A stretch of 64,000 nucleotides of DNA, from NCBI RefSeq assembly GCF_002866025.1, contig NZ_LNDE01000001.1, forward strand, positions 248,001-312,000, given 5' to 3'. The DNA is from Thermotoga sp. KOL6 (GTDB taxonomy: Bacteria > Thermotogota > Thermotogae > Thermotogales > Thermotogaceae). The position numbers and the translations under genes are program-made. A model generated the notes under the pieces. The model ran no database searches. It worked only from the letters and a program-made list of their open reading frames with translations, and was not told where the DNA came from. Positions 42,105 to 50,088 of this stretch are shown here, piece by piece (positions within the stretch are counted from its first letter, which is position 1; each line of letters starts with the position of its first letter).

Positions 42105-42143
42105 TTTTTAGGTGTCTTCTTTTCCTTTGTTAAGAAATGTTAA
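42105..42143 (-). promoter_or_regulatory. Pho-box-like direct repeat and promoter of pstS
   Basis: On the minus strand TTAACA occurs twice exactly 10 bases apart (42138-42143 and 42128-42133; CTTAACATTT then CTTAACAAAG). This matches the PhoP/PhoB box pattern of Gram-positive type (TTAACA repeats with 4-5 base gaps). The proximal copy also fits a -35, with TAAAAA 17 bases downstream (42105-42110). A less perfect third copy, TTCAAC, lies just upstream. Confidence 0.65.
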
Positions 42144-42172
42144 GTTGAATTACATTCGAAGAGAAATTACTG

Positions 42173-42202
42173 TTGAAACAATGGGTCACTGTGTGATATA
42201 AT
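42173..42202 (+). promoter_or_regulatory. Promoter of the hydrogenase maturation operon
   Basis: TTGAAA (42173-42178), 18-base spacer, TATAAT (42197-42202). Predicted transcription start is near 42209, leaving a leader of about 115 bases. It is divergent from and close to the pstS promoter region. Confidence 0.7.
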
Positions 42203-42208
42203 TTCATC

Positions 42209-42323
42209 AGAAAGTGATAAAAATCACAAACCTCCTGAGGTGGAGGGAGAAATCCTGACACCGGGGGAGGGGAATGGATAGAAGTATACCCCTCTCCCGG
42301 TACGTGGAGAGGGGGTTTTCATT
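42209..42323 (+). promoter_or_regulatory. Structured leader with mutually exclusive hairpins controlling the first ribosome site
   Basis: The leader can form three elements. First, a small hairpin GTGAT-AAAA-ATCAC (42215-42228). Second, a 12-13 bp stem pairing 42260-42272 (ACCGGGGGAGGGG) with 42289-42301, with a 16-base loop and one G-U pair. Third, a 9-bp hairpin pairing CCCCTCTCC (42289-42297) with GGAGAGGGG (42306-42314), followed by TTTT. The second and third share 42289-42297 and exclude each other. The third hides GGAGAGGGGG, the ribosome site 8 bases before the TTG start. This looks like a riboswitch or attenuator expression platform. No known aptamer was recognised. Confidence 0.6.
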
Positions 42324-42572
42324 TTGGAAAAAAGATTTTATATACTCACCATCGTCGTGGAAGATAGAGAAAGAGCCTATCGCCAAGTAAACGAACTTCT
42401 TCACAATTTTTCTGAAGACATTCTACTCAGAGTAGGTTATCCCGTCAAAGAAGAAAATGTGGCGATTATTTTCCTCGTTCTGAAAACAGATAACGATACG
42501 ATCGGTGCCCTCTCTGGAAAACTTGGACAGATTTCCGGTGTTCGGGTGAAAACAGTCACTCTGAAGAGGTGA
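42324..42572 (+). CDS. [FeFe]-hydrogenase system putative regulator (TM1266-like)
   Basis: An 82-residue ACT/NikR-C-like alpha/beta protein nearly identical to remembered T. maritima TM1266, annotated as an iron-only hydrogenase system regulator. It begins MEKRFYILTIVVEDRE and shows a ferredoxin-like beta-alpha-beta pattern with a conserved 'DNDTIGALSGKLGQISGV'. There is no DNA-binding segment, so it may act by binding a ligand or partner. TTG start at 42324; its ribosome site is inside the leader hairpin. It is the first gene of the hydG-hydE operon. Confidence 0.93.
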   Translation: MEKRFYILTIVVEDRERAYRQVNELLHNFSEDILLRVGYPVKEENVAIIFLVLKTDNDTIGALSGKLGQISGVRVKTVTLKR

Positions 42573-42577
42573 TAAGC

Positions 42578-43993
42578 ATGTATGTATTTGTAAGGGAACG
42601 TGTGGAAAGCAAGTCTTTCATTCCCGAAGAGAAGATCTTCGAACTCCTGGAAAAAACAAAAAATCCCGATCCTGTCAAGGTAAGAGAGATCATAAAGAAA
42701 TCATTGGACAAAAACAGGCTCGAACCAGAAGAAACAGCCACTCTCTTGAACGTGGAAGACCCGAAACTTCTAGAGGAGATCTTCGAAGCGGCACGTACCC
42801 TGAAGGAAAGGATCTACGGTAACAGGATAGTGCTGTTCGCTCCTCTGTACATAGGGAACGATTGTGTTAACGATTGTGTGTACTGTGGTTTCAGAAGTTC
42901 GAACACCCTGGTTGAAAGAAAAACGCTGAACGATGATCAATTGAGAGAAGAAGTCAAAGCTCTTGTCTCACATGGGCACAAGAGATTGATCGTGGTTTAT
43001 GGAGAACATCCGAAATACTCCCCGGAATTCATCGCAAAGACTATCGACATTGTGTACAACACGAAGTTTGGAAAAGGAGAGATAAGAAGAGTGAACGTTA
43101 ACGCCGCTCCTCAAACTGTTGAAGGTTACAAGATAATAAAATCCGTTGGAATTGGTACCTTCCAAATCTTTCAAGAGACGTATCACAAAAAAACATACTT
43201 GAAACTTCATCCACGGGGACCGAAATCGAATTACAACTGGAGGTTGTACGGATTAGATCGAGCGATGATGGCTGGCATAGACGACGTGGGAATTGGAGCC
43301 CTTTTCGGTCTCTACAACTGGAAATTCGAAGTTATGGGTCTTCTCTACCACACAATACACCTTGAAGAAAGATTTGGAGTTGGACCACATACCATCTCCT
43401 TCCCGAGGATAAAACCCGCTATAAACACCCCGTACTCACAAAAACCTGAACATGCCGTAAACGATGAGGATTTCAAAAAACTAGTTGCTATCATCAGGCT
43501 CTCTGTACCTTATACGGGAATGATCCTCACTGCGAGAGAGCCTGCAAAACTTAGAGATGAGGTTATAAAGCTTGGAGTCTCGCAGATAGATGCGGGTTCA
43601 AGGATAGGAATAGGAGCGTATTCCCATAGAGAAGACGACGAAGACAGAAAAAGACAATTCACTTTGGAAGATCCAAGGCCACTGGATCAAGTAATAAGAA
43701 GTCTCTTGAAAGAAGGATTCGTTCCTTCCTTCTGTACAGCGTGTTACAGAGCGGGAAGGACGGGTGAGCATTTCATGGAGTTTGCCATACCTGGTTTCGT
43801 CAAAAACTTCTGTACTCCCAACGCCCTTTTCACACTTCAGGAGTATCTCTGCGATTATGCAACCACAGAAACAAGAAAAGTGGGTGAAAAAGTTATTGAA
43901 AAGGAACTCCAGAAGATGAATCCAAAGATCAGAGAAAAAGTGAGAGAAGGCCTCAAAAGAATAAAACTCGGTGAGAGAGATGTTAGATTTTAA
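42578..43993 (+). CDS. hydG: [FeFe]-hydrogenase H-cluster maturase HydG (radical SAM tyrosine lyase)
   Basis: Splits tyrosine to give the CO and CN ligands of the hydrogenase H-cluster. ATG 42578 (8 bases after GAGG) gives 471 residues. The radical SAM cysteines C96, C100, C103 lie in 'CVNDCVYCGF', and the C-terminal HydG-specific cluster motif is C386, C389 ('FCTACYRAGRTG') and C412, absent in ThiH, which it otherwise resembles. Other conserved parts are 'ETYHKKTYLKLHPRGPKSNY' and 'DAGSRIGIGAY'. HydF is not in the window. Confidence 0.97.
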   Translation: MYVFVRERVESKSFIPEEKIFELLEKTKNPDPVKVREIIKKSLDKNRLEPEETATLLNVEDPKLLEEIFEAARTLKERIYGNRIVLFAPLYIGNDCVNDCVYCGFRSSNTLVERKTLNDDQLREEVKALVSHGHKRLIVVYGEHPKYSPEFIAKTIDIVYNTKFGKGEIRRVNVNAAPQTVEGYKIIKSVGIGTFQIFQETYHKKTYLKLHPRGPKSNYNWRLYGLDRAMMAGIDDVGIGALFGLYNWKFEVMGLLYHTIHLEERFGVGPHTISFPRIKPAINTPYSQKPEHAVNDEDFKKLVAIIRLSVPYTGMILTAREPAKLRDEVIKLGVSQIDAGSRIGIGAYSHREDDEDRKRQFTLEDPRPLDQVIRSLLKEGFVPSFCTACYRAGRTGEHFMEFAIPGFVKNFCTPNALFTLQEYLCDYATTETRKVGEKVIEKELQKMNPKIREKVREGLKRIKLGERDVRF

Positions 43994-44237
43994 AAAAATA
44001 CTCGAAGAGATAGCTGAAAAGTACGACTGCAAAATCTGGATTTCGGAAAAAATCGGAAAGAGGTGGTCTTTCTATAAAGATTTGAAAGCGGGGAGAGAAA
44101 AATTCCTCCCCGCGGTGCTCCTACTGGAAAATGGAAAATTTGGCGTCTTCGCTGAGGATTTTCCAGAAGAGAAAAAAGGAGAAGTGCTTCCTATTCTGAA
44201 GAGATTACTGGAGGGATTGCATGAAGGACATCATTGA
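43980..44237 (+). CDS. Small uncharacterised protein between hydG and hydE
   Basis: An 85-residue protein (from ATG 43980; GTG 43971 is possible) with no family I know. It is charged, with predicted helix at the N-terminus ('DFKKILEEIAEKYDCKIWI'), a central beta portion ('FLPAVLLLENGKFGVFAED') and a C-terminal helix. A single Cys is present, so it is not a metal-cluster protein. It overlaps hydG by 14 bases and hydE by 17, which ties it to hydrogenase maturation in translation. A homologous gene appears in the same place in T. maritima (TM1268, from memory). Function unknown; a maturation accessory role is the obvious guess. Confidence 0.82.
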   Translation: MLDFKKILEEIAEKYDCKIWISEKIGKRWSFYKDLKAGREKFLPAVLLLENGKFGVFAEDFPEEKKGEVLPILKRLLEGLHEGHH

Positions 44238-45261
44238 GAAACTAGAAAAAAGAGAATTCACTCGCGACGTTTTAAAACAAGCTCTTTCCATAAACGACAA
44301 AGTGTTCAACGATGAACTATTCAAATTGGCTGATCAGATGAGAAAAAAATACGTGGGTGACGAAGTGCACGTGAGAGCCATAATAGAATTCTCGAACGTG
44401 TGCCGGAAGAATTGTCTCTATTGTGGCCTTCGAAGAGATAACAAAAATTTGAAAAGGTATCGAATGACCCCTGAGGAAATTATTGAAAGGGCGAAACTCG
44501 CCGCTCAATTCGGTGCCAAGACGATCGTGCTTCAATCCGGTGAAGATCCTTACTACATGCCTGATGCAATAGTAGAGATTGTGAAAGAAATAAAAAAAAT
44601 GGGTGTGGCTGTAACTCTGAGTCTTGGAGAATGGCCGAGAGAGTTCTACGAAAAGTGGAAAGAGGCGGGAGCAGATAGATACCTTCTCAGGCACGAAACG
44701 GCGAATCCGATGCTTCATAAAAAACTCCGGCCGGACACCTCGTTTGAAAACAGAGTGAAGTGTCTTTTAACCCTCAAAGAACTCGGCTACGAAACAGGTG
44801 CGGGATCCATGGTGGGATTGCCGGGACAAACGATAGAAGATCTCGTCGATGATCTGCTCTTTCTCAAAGAACACGATTTCGATATGGTGGGAATAGGTCC
44901 CTTCATACCACATCCAGACACTCCCCTTGCCAACGAGAAAAAGGGAGATTTCGTACTCACACTGAAGATGGTCGCACTCACACGAATTCTCATACCGGAC
45001 TCGAACATCCCTGCAACTACAGCCATGGGAACGATCGTACCCGGTGGAAGAGAGATCACTCTCAAATGTGGAGCAAACGTAATCATGCCAAACTGGACTC
45101 CTTCTCCTTACAGGCATCTCTATCAGCTTTATCCAGGGAAAATTTGCGTTTTTGAAAAAGATACCGCTTGCATACCCTGTGTGATGAAAATGATCGAGCA
45201 TCTGGGAAGAAAACCTGGAAGAGATTGGGGCAGTAGAAAAAAAGTCTTTGAAACTGTATGA
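44221..45261 (+). CDS. hydE: [FeFe]-hydrogenase maturation radical SAM protein HydE
   Basis: Radical SAM enzyme of 346 residues that takes part in building the H-cluster diiron unit. SAM cluster cysteines C61, C65, C68 are in 'CRKNCLYCGL', followed by 'YRMTPEEIIERAKLAAQFGAK', 'VLQSGEDPYY' and 'GSMVGLPGQTIEDL'. The barrel and ending 'PNWTPSPYRHLYQLYPGK' match T. maritima HydE (TM1269), whose structure is known. A C-terminal Cys pair (CIPC, near residue 319) is also present. ATG 44221 overlaps the small upstream gene. Confidence 0.97.
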   Translation: MKDIIEKLEKREFTRDVLKQALSINDKVFNDELFKLADQMRKKYVGDEVHVRAIIEFSNVCRKNCLYCGLRRDNKNLKRYRMTPEEIIERAKLAAQFGAKTIVLQSGEDPYYMPDAIVEIVKEIKKMGVAVTLSLGEWPREFYEKWKEAGADRYLLRHETANPMLHKKLRPDTSFENRVKCLLTLKELGYETGAGSMVGLPGQTIEDLVDDLLFLKEHDFDMVGIGPFIPHPDTPLANEKKGDFVLTLKMVALTRILIPDSNIPATTAMGTIVPGGREITLKCGANVIMPNWTPSPYRHLYQLYPGKICVFEKDTACIPCVMKMIEHLGRKPGRDWGSRKKVFETV

Positions 45262-45275
45262 ACATAGGTTAAAAT
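45248..45275 (+). promoter_or_regulatory. Promoter of the PLP sulfur-amino-acid enzyme gene
   Basis: TTGAAA (45248-45253) and TAAAAT (45270-45275) with a 16-base spacer; the -35 lies within the last codons of hydE, 37 bases before the next start. A separate transcript from the hyd operon is therefore likely. Confidence 0.6.
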
Positions 45276-45311
45276 ATGATTCGGTACACAAACACAACAG
45301 GAGGCTCACTC

Positions 45312-46451
45312 ATGAACACAGATGACATCTTGTTCTCTCACGGTGAAGGGGATATTCCTTTCAAAGCACTGTCTTTTCCCATCTTTGAGACGACGAATTT
45401 CTATTTCGACAGTTTTGATGAGATGTCCAAAGCGTTAAGAAGTGGAGACTACGAGTACGTTTACAACAGGGGGAGTAACCCCACTACAAGACTGGTTGAA
45501 AAGAAACTTGCAGCGCTTGAAAAGTGCGAAGATGCCCGTCTCGTCTCTTCCGGTATGAGTGCTATTACGCTTTCCATCCTTCATTTTTTGAAGAGAGAAG
45601 ATCATGTGGTGTGTGTGAACGAGGCGTATTCATGGGCCAAAAGATTTTTCAGATACCTTTCGAAAAAATTTGATGTCGAGGTTACATTTGTGCCTCCCAA
45701 CGCCGATGAAGTACTGAGAGCTCTAACGAGAAAGACGAAACTGATCTACCTCGAAAGTCCCACGAGCATGAGGATGAAGGTATTGGATATAAGAAAAATA
45801 ACAAAAGTTGCAAAGGAGCAAGGAATAAAAACCATCATCGACAACACGTGGGCATCTCCTATTTTTCAAAATCCAAAAGAACTTGGTGTAGATATAGTGG
45901 TACATTCCGCAACGAAGTACATTTCCGGCCACGGTGATGTAATGGCGGGAGCGATAGCAGGAAGCAAAGAAGACATGAACGGGATATTTCAAGACGAGTT
46001 CAAAAGTATAGGTTCGGTCCTTTCGCCGATAGAGTCGTGGCTCATCTTGAGAGGATTGAGAACGCTCGAAATTCGTATGAAAAGACACTATGAAAATGCA
46101 CTCGTCGTATCTGACTTCCTGTTTGAACACCCTAAAGTTCTCGAGGTGAATTATCCAATGAATCCAAAGTCACAAGAATACGAACTTGCTTCTTCACAAA
46201 TGAGTGGAGGATCTGGACTGATGAGTTTCAGATTGAAAACAAACAGTGTGGGAAAGGTGAAAGAGTTTGTGGAAAGTTTGAAAGTATTCAAACTCGCTGT
46301 GAGTTGGGGTAGTTACGAAAATCTGGTGGTTCCAAGAGCAGCTTACGGCGATTGTCCAAAAGAAGATGTAAATCTCATTAGGATCCATGTTGGTCTTGGA
46401 GATCCTTCAAAACTTGTGGAAGATTTAGAGCAAGCACTCAGAAAAATATAA
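45312..46451 (+). CDS. Cys/Met metabolism PLP enzyme (cystathionine gamma-synthase/methionine gamma-lyase type)
   Basis: A 379-residue fold-type I PLP enzyme acting on sulfur amino acids. ATG 45312 follows AGGAGG by 7 bases. Family parts: '[22 protein letters not shown]', '[15 protein letters not shown]', '[13 protein letters not shown]' and the PLP lysine K202 in '[14 protein letters not shown]', then '[19 protein letters not shown]'. Sequence alone does not separate gamma-synthase, gamma-lyase or sulfhydrylase. A Trp instead of the common Tyr/Phe in '[10 protein letters not shown]' is noted. Ends at a bidirectional terminator. Confidence 0.92.
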   Translation: MNTDDILFSHGEGDIPFKALSFPIFETTNFYFDSFDEMSKALRSGDYEYVYNRGSNPTTRLVEKKLAALEKCEDARLVSSGMSAITLSILHFLKREDHVVCVNEAYSWAKRFFRYLSKKFDVEVTFVPPNADEVLRALTRKTKLIYLESPTSMRMKVLDIRKITKVAKEQGIKTIIDNTWASPIFQNPKELGVDIVVHSATKYISGHGDVMAGAIAGSKEDMNGIFQDEFKSIGSVLSPIESWLILRGLRTLEIRMKRHYENALVVSDFLFEHPKVLEVNYPMNPKSQEYELASSQMSGGSGLMSFRLKTNSVGKVKEFVESLKVFKLAVSWGSYENLVVPRAAYGDCPKEDVNLIRIHVGLGDPSKLVEDLEQALRKI

Positions 46452-46473
46452 AGCCCCCAGGCGGGGGCTTTTT
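46452..46473. terminator. Bidirectional terminator between PLP enzyme and pilin gene
   Basis: Stem AGCCCCC (46452-46458), loop AGGC, GGGGGCT (46463-46469), followed by TTTTT on the plus strand and by TTTATATTTTT on the minus strand, so it can end both the PLP gene and the convergent pilin gene. Confidence 0.9.
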
Positions 46474-46491
46474 CTTCTTTTGCCATGAAGA

Positions 46492-47001
46492 TTACCACCA
46501 GAAGGCTTCTATTTTTTTTACAACCGCAACTTTTCCATTACCGTCAACATAAACACCTTCACTAGTGCTAGCATCAAAAGCGGGTGGATAAGTATTCCCA
46601 CCATCTCCATATGTTTGAACAAGCGTTCCCTTAACAAGATCAGCCAGGGTGCCATTCCCCGTATCGTATTCTACAGCTATCACTATTTGGTTGTTGGCTG
46701 TATCAGGTATTGCTTCGGCCGTTCTTAAATTTGTATCGCTTAGTATTTGGGCATCAACAAATCCACCATCAGTCAATTTTGAAGAATCGCTTACAAAATT
46801 AATCTCAGTAGCGGGCGGCAACGTCGCCATCAAATACTGCTCGATTCCCTGCTCCAAATTTCTCAGTTGAACCGCTATTCTCGTTGCCCTTGCTTTCCTC
46901 ATGGCACCCGCTGCAGTTGGAATGAGGACCGCCATCAAAGCAGCAATGATAGCCATGACGATCAAAAGTTCAATCAACGTGAAACCCGCTCTCTTTTTCA
47001 T
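46492..47001 (-). CDS. Type IV pilin-like (pseudopilin) protein
   Basis: A 169-residue prepilin. The leader MKKRAG is followed by 'FTLIELLIVMAIIAALMAV', the class III signal cleaved by prepilin peptidase before Phe with Glu at +5. Then comes the helix 'RATRIAVQLRNLEQGIEQYL' and a beta-rich Asn/Asp/Thr-rich globular domain. ATG 47001 is 8 bases after GGAGG; GTG 47010 lies in that site. It is a lone gene under its own strong promoter, with no pilus assembly genes nearby. Role in pili, secretion or DNA uptake is unknown. Confidence 0.94.
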   Translation of the reverse strand: MKKRAGFTLIELLIVMAIIAALMAVLIPTAAGAMRKARATRIAVQLRNLEQGIEQYLMATLPPATEINFVSDSSKLTDGGFVDAQILSDTNLRTAEAIPDTANNQIVIAVEYDTGNGTLADLVKGTLVQTYGDGGNTYPPAFDASTSEGVYVDGNGKVAVVKKIEAFWW

Positions 47002-47055
47002 AAAATACACCTCCCGGGATTAAAATCTGTTAAATATTTGATTTACTTCTAGTTG

Positions 47056-47085
47056 ATTATATAACAGCTTTTTGTAGAATGTCAA
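47056..47085 (-). promoter_or_regulatory. Consensus sigma-70 promoter of the pilin gene
   Basis: Minus strand TTGACA (47080-47085), 18-base spacer, TATAAT (47056-47061), both hexamers perfect, about 55 bases upstream of the ATG. This predicts strong constitutive expression. Confidence 0.85.
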
Positions 47086-47190
47086 GTTACAAAATCACAT
47101 AAAAAGTTTTATTAAACACCTAGAAAACTCTTCATTTTTGTTATCGACAATTTCATGACATTCCTTAGTAGACAATTATAACATCATCTT

Positions 47191-47199
47191 TGTTATAAT
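47191..47199 (+). promoter_or_regulatory. Extended -10 promoter of gatA
   Basis: TGTTATAAT (extended -10, TGnTATAAT) with a weak TAGACA-like -35 at 47169-47174, 19-base spacer. It ends 22 bases before the gatA start, so the leader is very short. Confidence 0.6.
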
Positions 47200-47220
47200 C
47201 TTCCCGAGGAGGTGATCAAT

Positions 47221-48639
47221 TTGGACTTCAGGAATCTAACAATAGAGGAGTGTTTGAAACTTTCAGAAAAGGAGAGAGAAAAGCTTCCAAGGCTTTCTTT
47301 GAAGACAATCAAAGAGCTCGACTCACACGTGAAAGCGTTCATCTCGTGGAAGGAAGAAGTTCAAGTAGAGAAGAACGGAGAGTATTGGGGAGTTCCTGTT
47401 GCTATTAAAGACAACATTCTCACCCTCGGGATGAAAACGACGTGTGCGTCCAAAATCCTAGAGAACTACGAATCCGTTTTCGATGCCACCGTTGTGAAGA
47501 AGCTCAAAAAACATGGTTTTGTCATTGTAGGAAAGACGAATCTCGACGAATTTGCAATGGGATCTAGCACGGAAAGATCCGCTTTCTTTCCAACGAGGAA
47601 CCCTTGGGATCTTGAGAGAGTCCCCGGTGGTAGTAGTGGAGGATCCGCCGCTGCGGTTGCTGCAGGGATGGTCGTTGCCGCTCTTGGAAGTGACACGGGA
47701 GGATCGGTAAGACAACCTGCTTCGTTGTGTGGTGTCGTAGGATATAAACCCACTTACGGTCTCGTTTCAAGATACGGTCTTGTGGCGTTCGCGAGTTCTC
47801 TCGATCAGATTGGTCCCATAACCAAAACGGTGAGAGACGCTGCCATCCTCATGGAAATAATCTCAGGAAAAGACGAAAACGATGCCACCACAGTGGACAG
47901 AAAAGTGGATTTCCTTTCCGAAATCGAGGAAGGGGTTGCAGGAATGAAATTTGCAGTTCCTGAAGAGATCTTCGAGCACGACATCGAAGAAGGAGTTGCA
48001 GTTTCCTTCGAGGAAGCGCTGAAACTTTTGGAAAATCTCGGTGCGAAAGTGGAAAGAGTGAGTATTCCTCACATAAAATACTCGGTCGCCACTTATTACG
48101 TTATTGCTCCAGCTGAAGCGAGTTCCAACCTCGCACGCTTTGATGGCGTGAAATACGGTCTCAGGGTGAAAGAAAAGGGACTTAAAGAAATGTACATGAA
48201 GACGAGAAATGTAGGATTCGGTGAAGAAGTGAAAAGAAGGATCATGATCGGTACTTTCACACTCAGCGCAGCATATTATGAAGCTTACTTCAACAAAGCT
48301 ATGAAAGTGAGAAAAAAAATTTCCGATGAACTCAACGATGTTCTTTCACGATACGACGCCATTCTCACTCCCACTTCTCCCGTTACCGCGTTCAAAATCG
48401 GTGAGATTAAAGACCCTCTGACTTACTATTTGATGGATATCTTCACGATACCAGCGAATCTTGCAGGACTTCCTGCGATCAGTGTACCCTTCGGATTTTC
48501 CAACAATCTGCCCGTTGGAGTTCAAGTGATAGGAAAGCGGTTTGCAGACGGCAAGGTTTTCAGAATAGCAAGAGCCATAGAAAAGAACTCTCCATACAAC
48601 GAGAACGGTAGATTTCCGTTACCGGAGGTGAAAGCATGA
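47221..48639 (+). CDS. gatA: Aspartyl/glutamyl-tRNA amidotransferase subunit A
   Basis: The amidase subunit of GatCAB, which releases ammonia from glutamine to amidate Glu-tRNA(Gln) and/or Asp-tRNA(Asn). Amidase-signature features are visible: catalytic Lys about K63 in 'VAIKDNIL', '[12 protein letters not shown]' and the Ser pair in '[16 protein letters not shown]'. I use TTG 47221, 8 bases after GAGGAGG (472 residues). GTG 47212 overlaps that site, though it would keep the N-terminus remembered for T. maritima. It overlaps gatB by ATGA. gatC is not adjacent. Confidence 0.95.
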   Translation: MDFRNLTIEECLKLSEKEREKLPRLSLKTIKELDSHVKAFISWKEEVQVEKNGEYWGVPVAIKDNILTLGMKTTCASKILENYESVFDATVVKKLKKHGFVIVGKTNLDEFAMGSSTERSAFFPTRNPWDLERVPGGSSGGSAAAVAAGMVVAALGSDTGGSVRQPASLCGVVGYKPTYGLVSRYGLVAFASSLDQIGPITKTVRDAAILMEIISGKDENDATTVDRKVDFLSEIEEGVAGMKFAVPEEIFEHDIEEGVAVSFEEALKLLENLGAKVERVSIPHIKYSVATYYVIAPAEASSNLARFDGVKYGLRVKEKGLKEMYMKTRNVGFGEEVKRRIMIGTFTLSAAYYEAYFNKAMKVRKKISDELNDVLSRYDAILTPTSPVTAFKIGEIKDPLTYYLMDIFTIPANLAGLPAISVPFGFSNNLPVGVQVIGKRFADGKVFRIARAIEKNSPYNENGRFPLPEVKA

Positions 48640-50084
48640 GATACAAACCCGTGATAGGACTCGAAATCCACGTCCAACTTTCGACAAAAACAAAGGCCTT
48701 CTGTTCTTGTTCTGCAGACGTTTTCGACTTGCCACCAAACACCGCCATTTGTCCCGTCTGCACTGGACAGCCCGGTGCTCTTCCTGTTCCGAATGAAGAA
48801 ATGGTTAGATTCGCAGTGAAAACTGCCCTTGCTTTGAACTGTAAAATTCACAAATATTCTCGCTTTGACAGAAAAAATTACTTTTATCCAGACCTTCCTA
48901 AGGGATATCAGATAAGTCAATATTTCTACCCAATCGCAACCGAAGGGTATCTCGAGATCGATGGAGACGAAGGAAAAAAGAAGGTTAGAATTAGAAGACT
49001 CCACATAGAGGAGGATGCAGGAAAACTCCTGCACGAAGGAGATTCCATAACACGTGCAAGTTACTCGCTCGTCGATATGAACAGATGTGGTGTGCCTCTC
49101 ATAGAAATCGTTACAGAACCAGATATCTCTTCACCAAGGGAAGCGAGAATCTTCATGGAAAAGTTGAGAACGATCGTGAGGTATCTTGGTGTGAGTACAG
49201 GAGACATGGAAAAGGGAGCTCTTCGATGTGACGCGAACATCTCCGTCGTGGACACAGAGACGGGAAAACAAAGCAACAGAGTGGAAGTTAAGAACATGAA
49301 CTCTTTCAGATTCGTAGAAAAAGCACTAGAATACGAATTCGAACGAATTGTAAAAGCAATGGAAAAAGGCGAAGACGTGGAGAGAGAAACAAGAGGATGG
49401 GTTGAATCTACCAAGACCACTGTTTCCATGCGTGGAAAAGAAGAAGAAAGCGATTACAGATACTTTCCAGAACCTGACATACCACCCGTTGTTTTGAGTG
49501 ATGAGTATCTTGAAAGAGTGAAACAAGAACTTCCTGAACTTCCAGACGAAAAGGCAGAACGCTTCATGAGAGAATACGGTTTGCCGGAGTACGACGCGAA
49601 GGTTCTCACCGCTAGCAAAGAACTCGCTGAATTCTTCGAAAAATGTGTGAAAGTAGTTAAAAAGGCAAAGGAGCTCAGCAACTGGATCATGACAGAAGTT
49701 CTCAGAGAGCTGAATGAGAGAAACATAGAAATCACAGAATCAAAGCTCAAACCAGAACATTTCGCAGATCTCTTCAAACTGATGGATGAAGGGAAGATTT
49801 CCATAAAGATAGCAAAAGAGATATTCCCAGAAGTTTTTGAAACGGGGAAAATGCCATCACAGATAGTAGAAGAAAAAGGATTCGTCCAAATAAACGATGA
49901 AAAACTCATAGAAGAACTCGCTAAAAGAGCGATCGAGCAGAATCCGAAAGCAGTTCAGGACTACAAAGCTGGCAAGAAAAAAGCTATGGGATTCTTCGTG
50001 GGATTCGTTATGCGAGAAACGAAGGGAAAGGCAAATCCAGAAATCACAAACAGGATCGTGAAAAAACTCCTTGAAGAGGAGTGA
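48636..50084 (+). CDS. gatB: Aspartyl/glutamyl-tRNA amidotransferase subunit B
   Basis: A 482-residue subunit that activates the mischarged tRNA with ATP and accepts ammonia from GatA. '[18 protein letters not shown]' at the N-terminus, the zinc-site cysteines ('FCSCSADVF', '[10 protein letters not shown]'), '[20 protein letters not shown]' and '[11 protein letters not shown]' are typical. The C-terminal helical and YqeY-like tail ('[34 protein letters not shown]', split here across residues 440-475) binds tRNA. ATG overlaps the gatA stop. Confidence 0.96.
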   Translation: MRYKPVIGLEIHVQLSTKTKAFCSCSADVFDLPPNTAICPVCTGQPGALPVPNEEMVRFAVKTALALNCKIHKYSRFDRKNYFYPDLPKGYQISQYFYPIATEGYLEIDGDEGKKKVRIRRLHIEEDAGKLLHEGDSITRASYSLVDMNRCGVPLIEIVTEPDISSPREARIFMEKLRTIVRYLGVSTGDMEKGALRCDANISVVDTETGKQSNRVEVKNMNSFRFVEKALEYEFERIVKAMEKGEDVERETRGWVESTKTTVSMRGKEEESDYRYFPEPDIPPVVLSDEYLERVKQELPELPDEKAERFMREYGLPEYDAKVLTASKELAEFFEKCVKVVKKAKELSNWIMTEVLRELNERNIEITESKLKPEHFADLFKLMDEGKISIKIAKEIFPEVFETGKMPSQIVEEKGFVQINDEKLIEELAKRAIEQNPKAVQDYKAGKKKAMGFFVGFVMRETKGKANPEITNRIVKKLLEEE

Positions 50085-50088
50085 AAAT

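Noticed and set aside
42237-42248. GAGGTGGAGGGA in the hydrogenase leader resembles the start of a SAM-I riboswitch
   Set aside because: The following conserved SAM-I parts (the GCCC...GATGAAACCCGGCAACC core and the kink-turn) are missing, so the match is limited to a purine-rich stretch that also serves local pairing.
42578-43993. Annotation as thiamine biosynthesis enzyme ThiH
   Set aside because: The extra C-terminal CX2CX22C cysteine motif and the hydE neighbour identify HydG; no thiamine genes or TPP leader are nearby.
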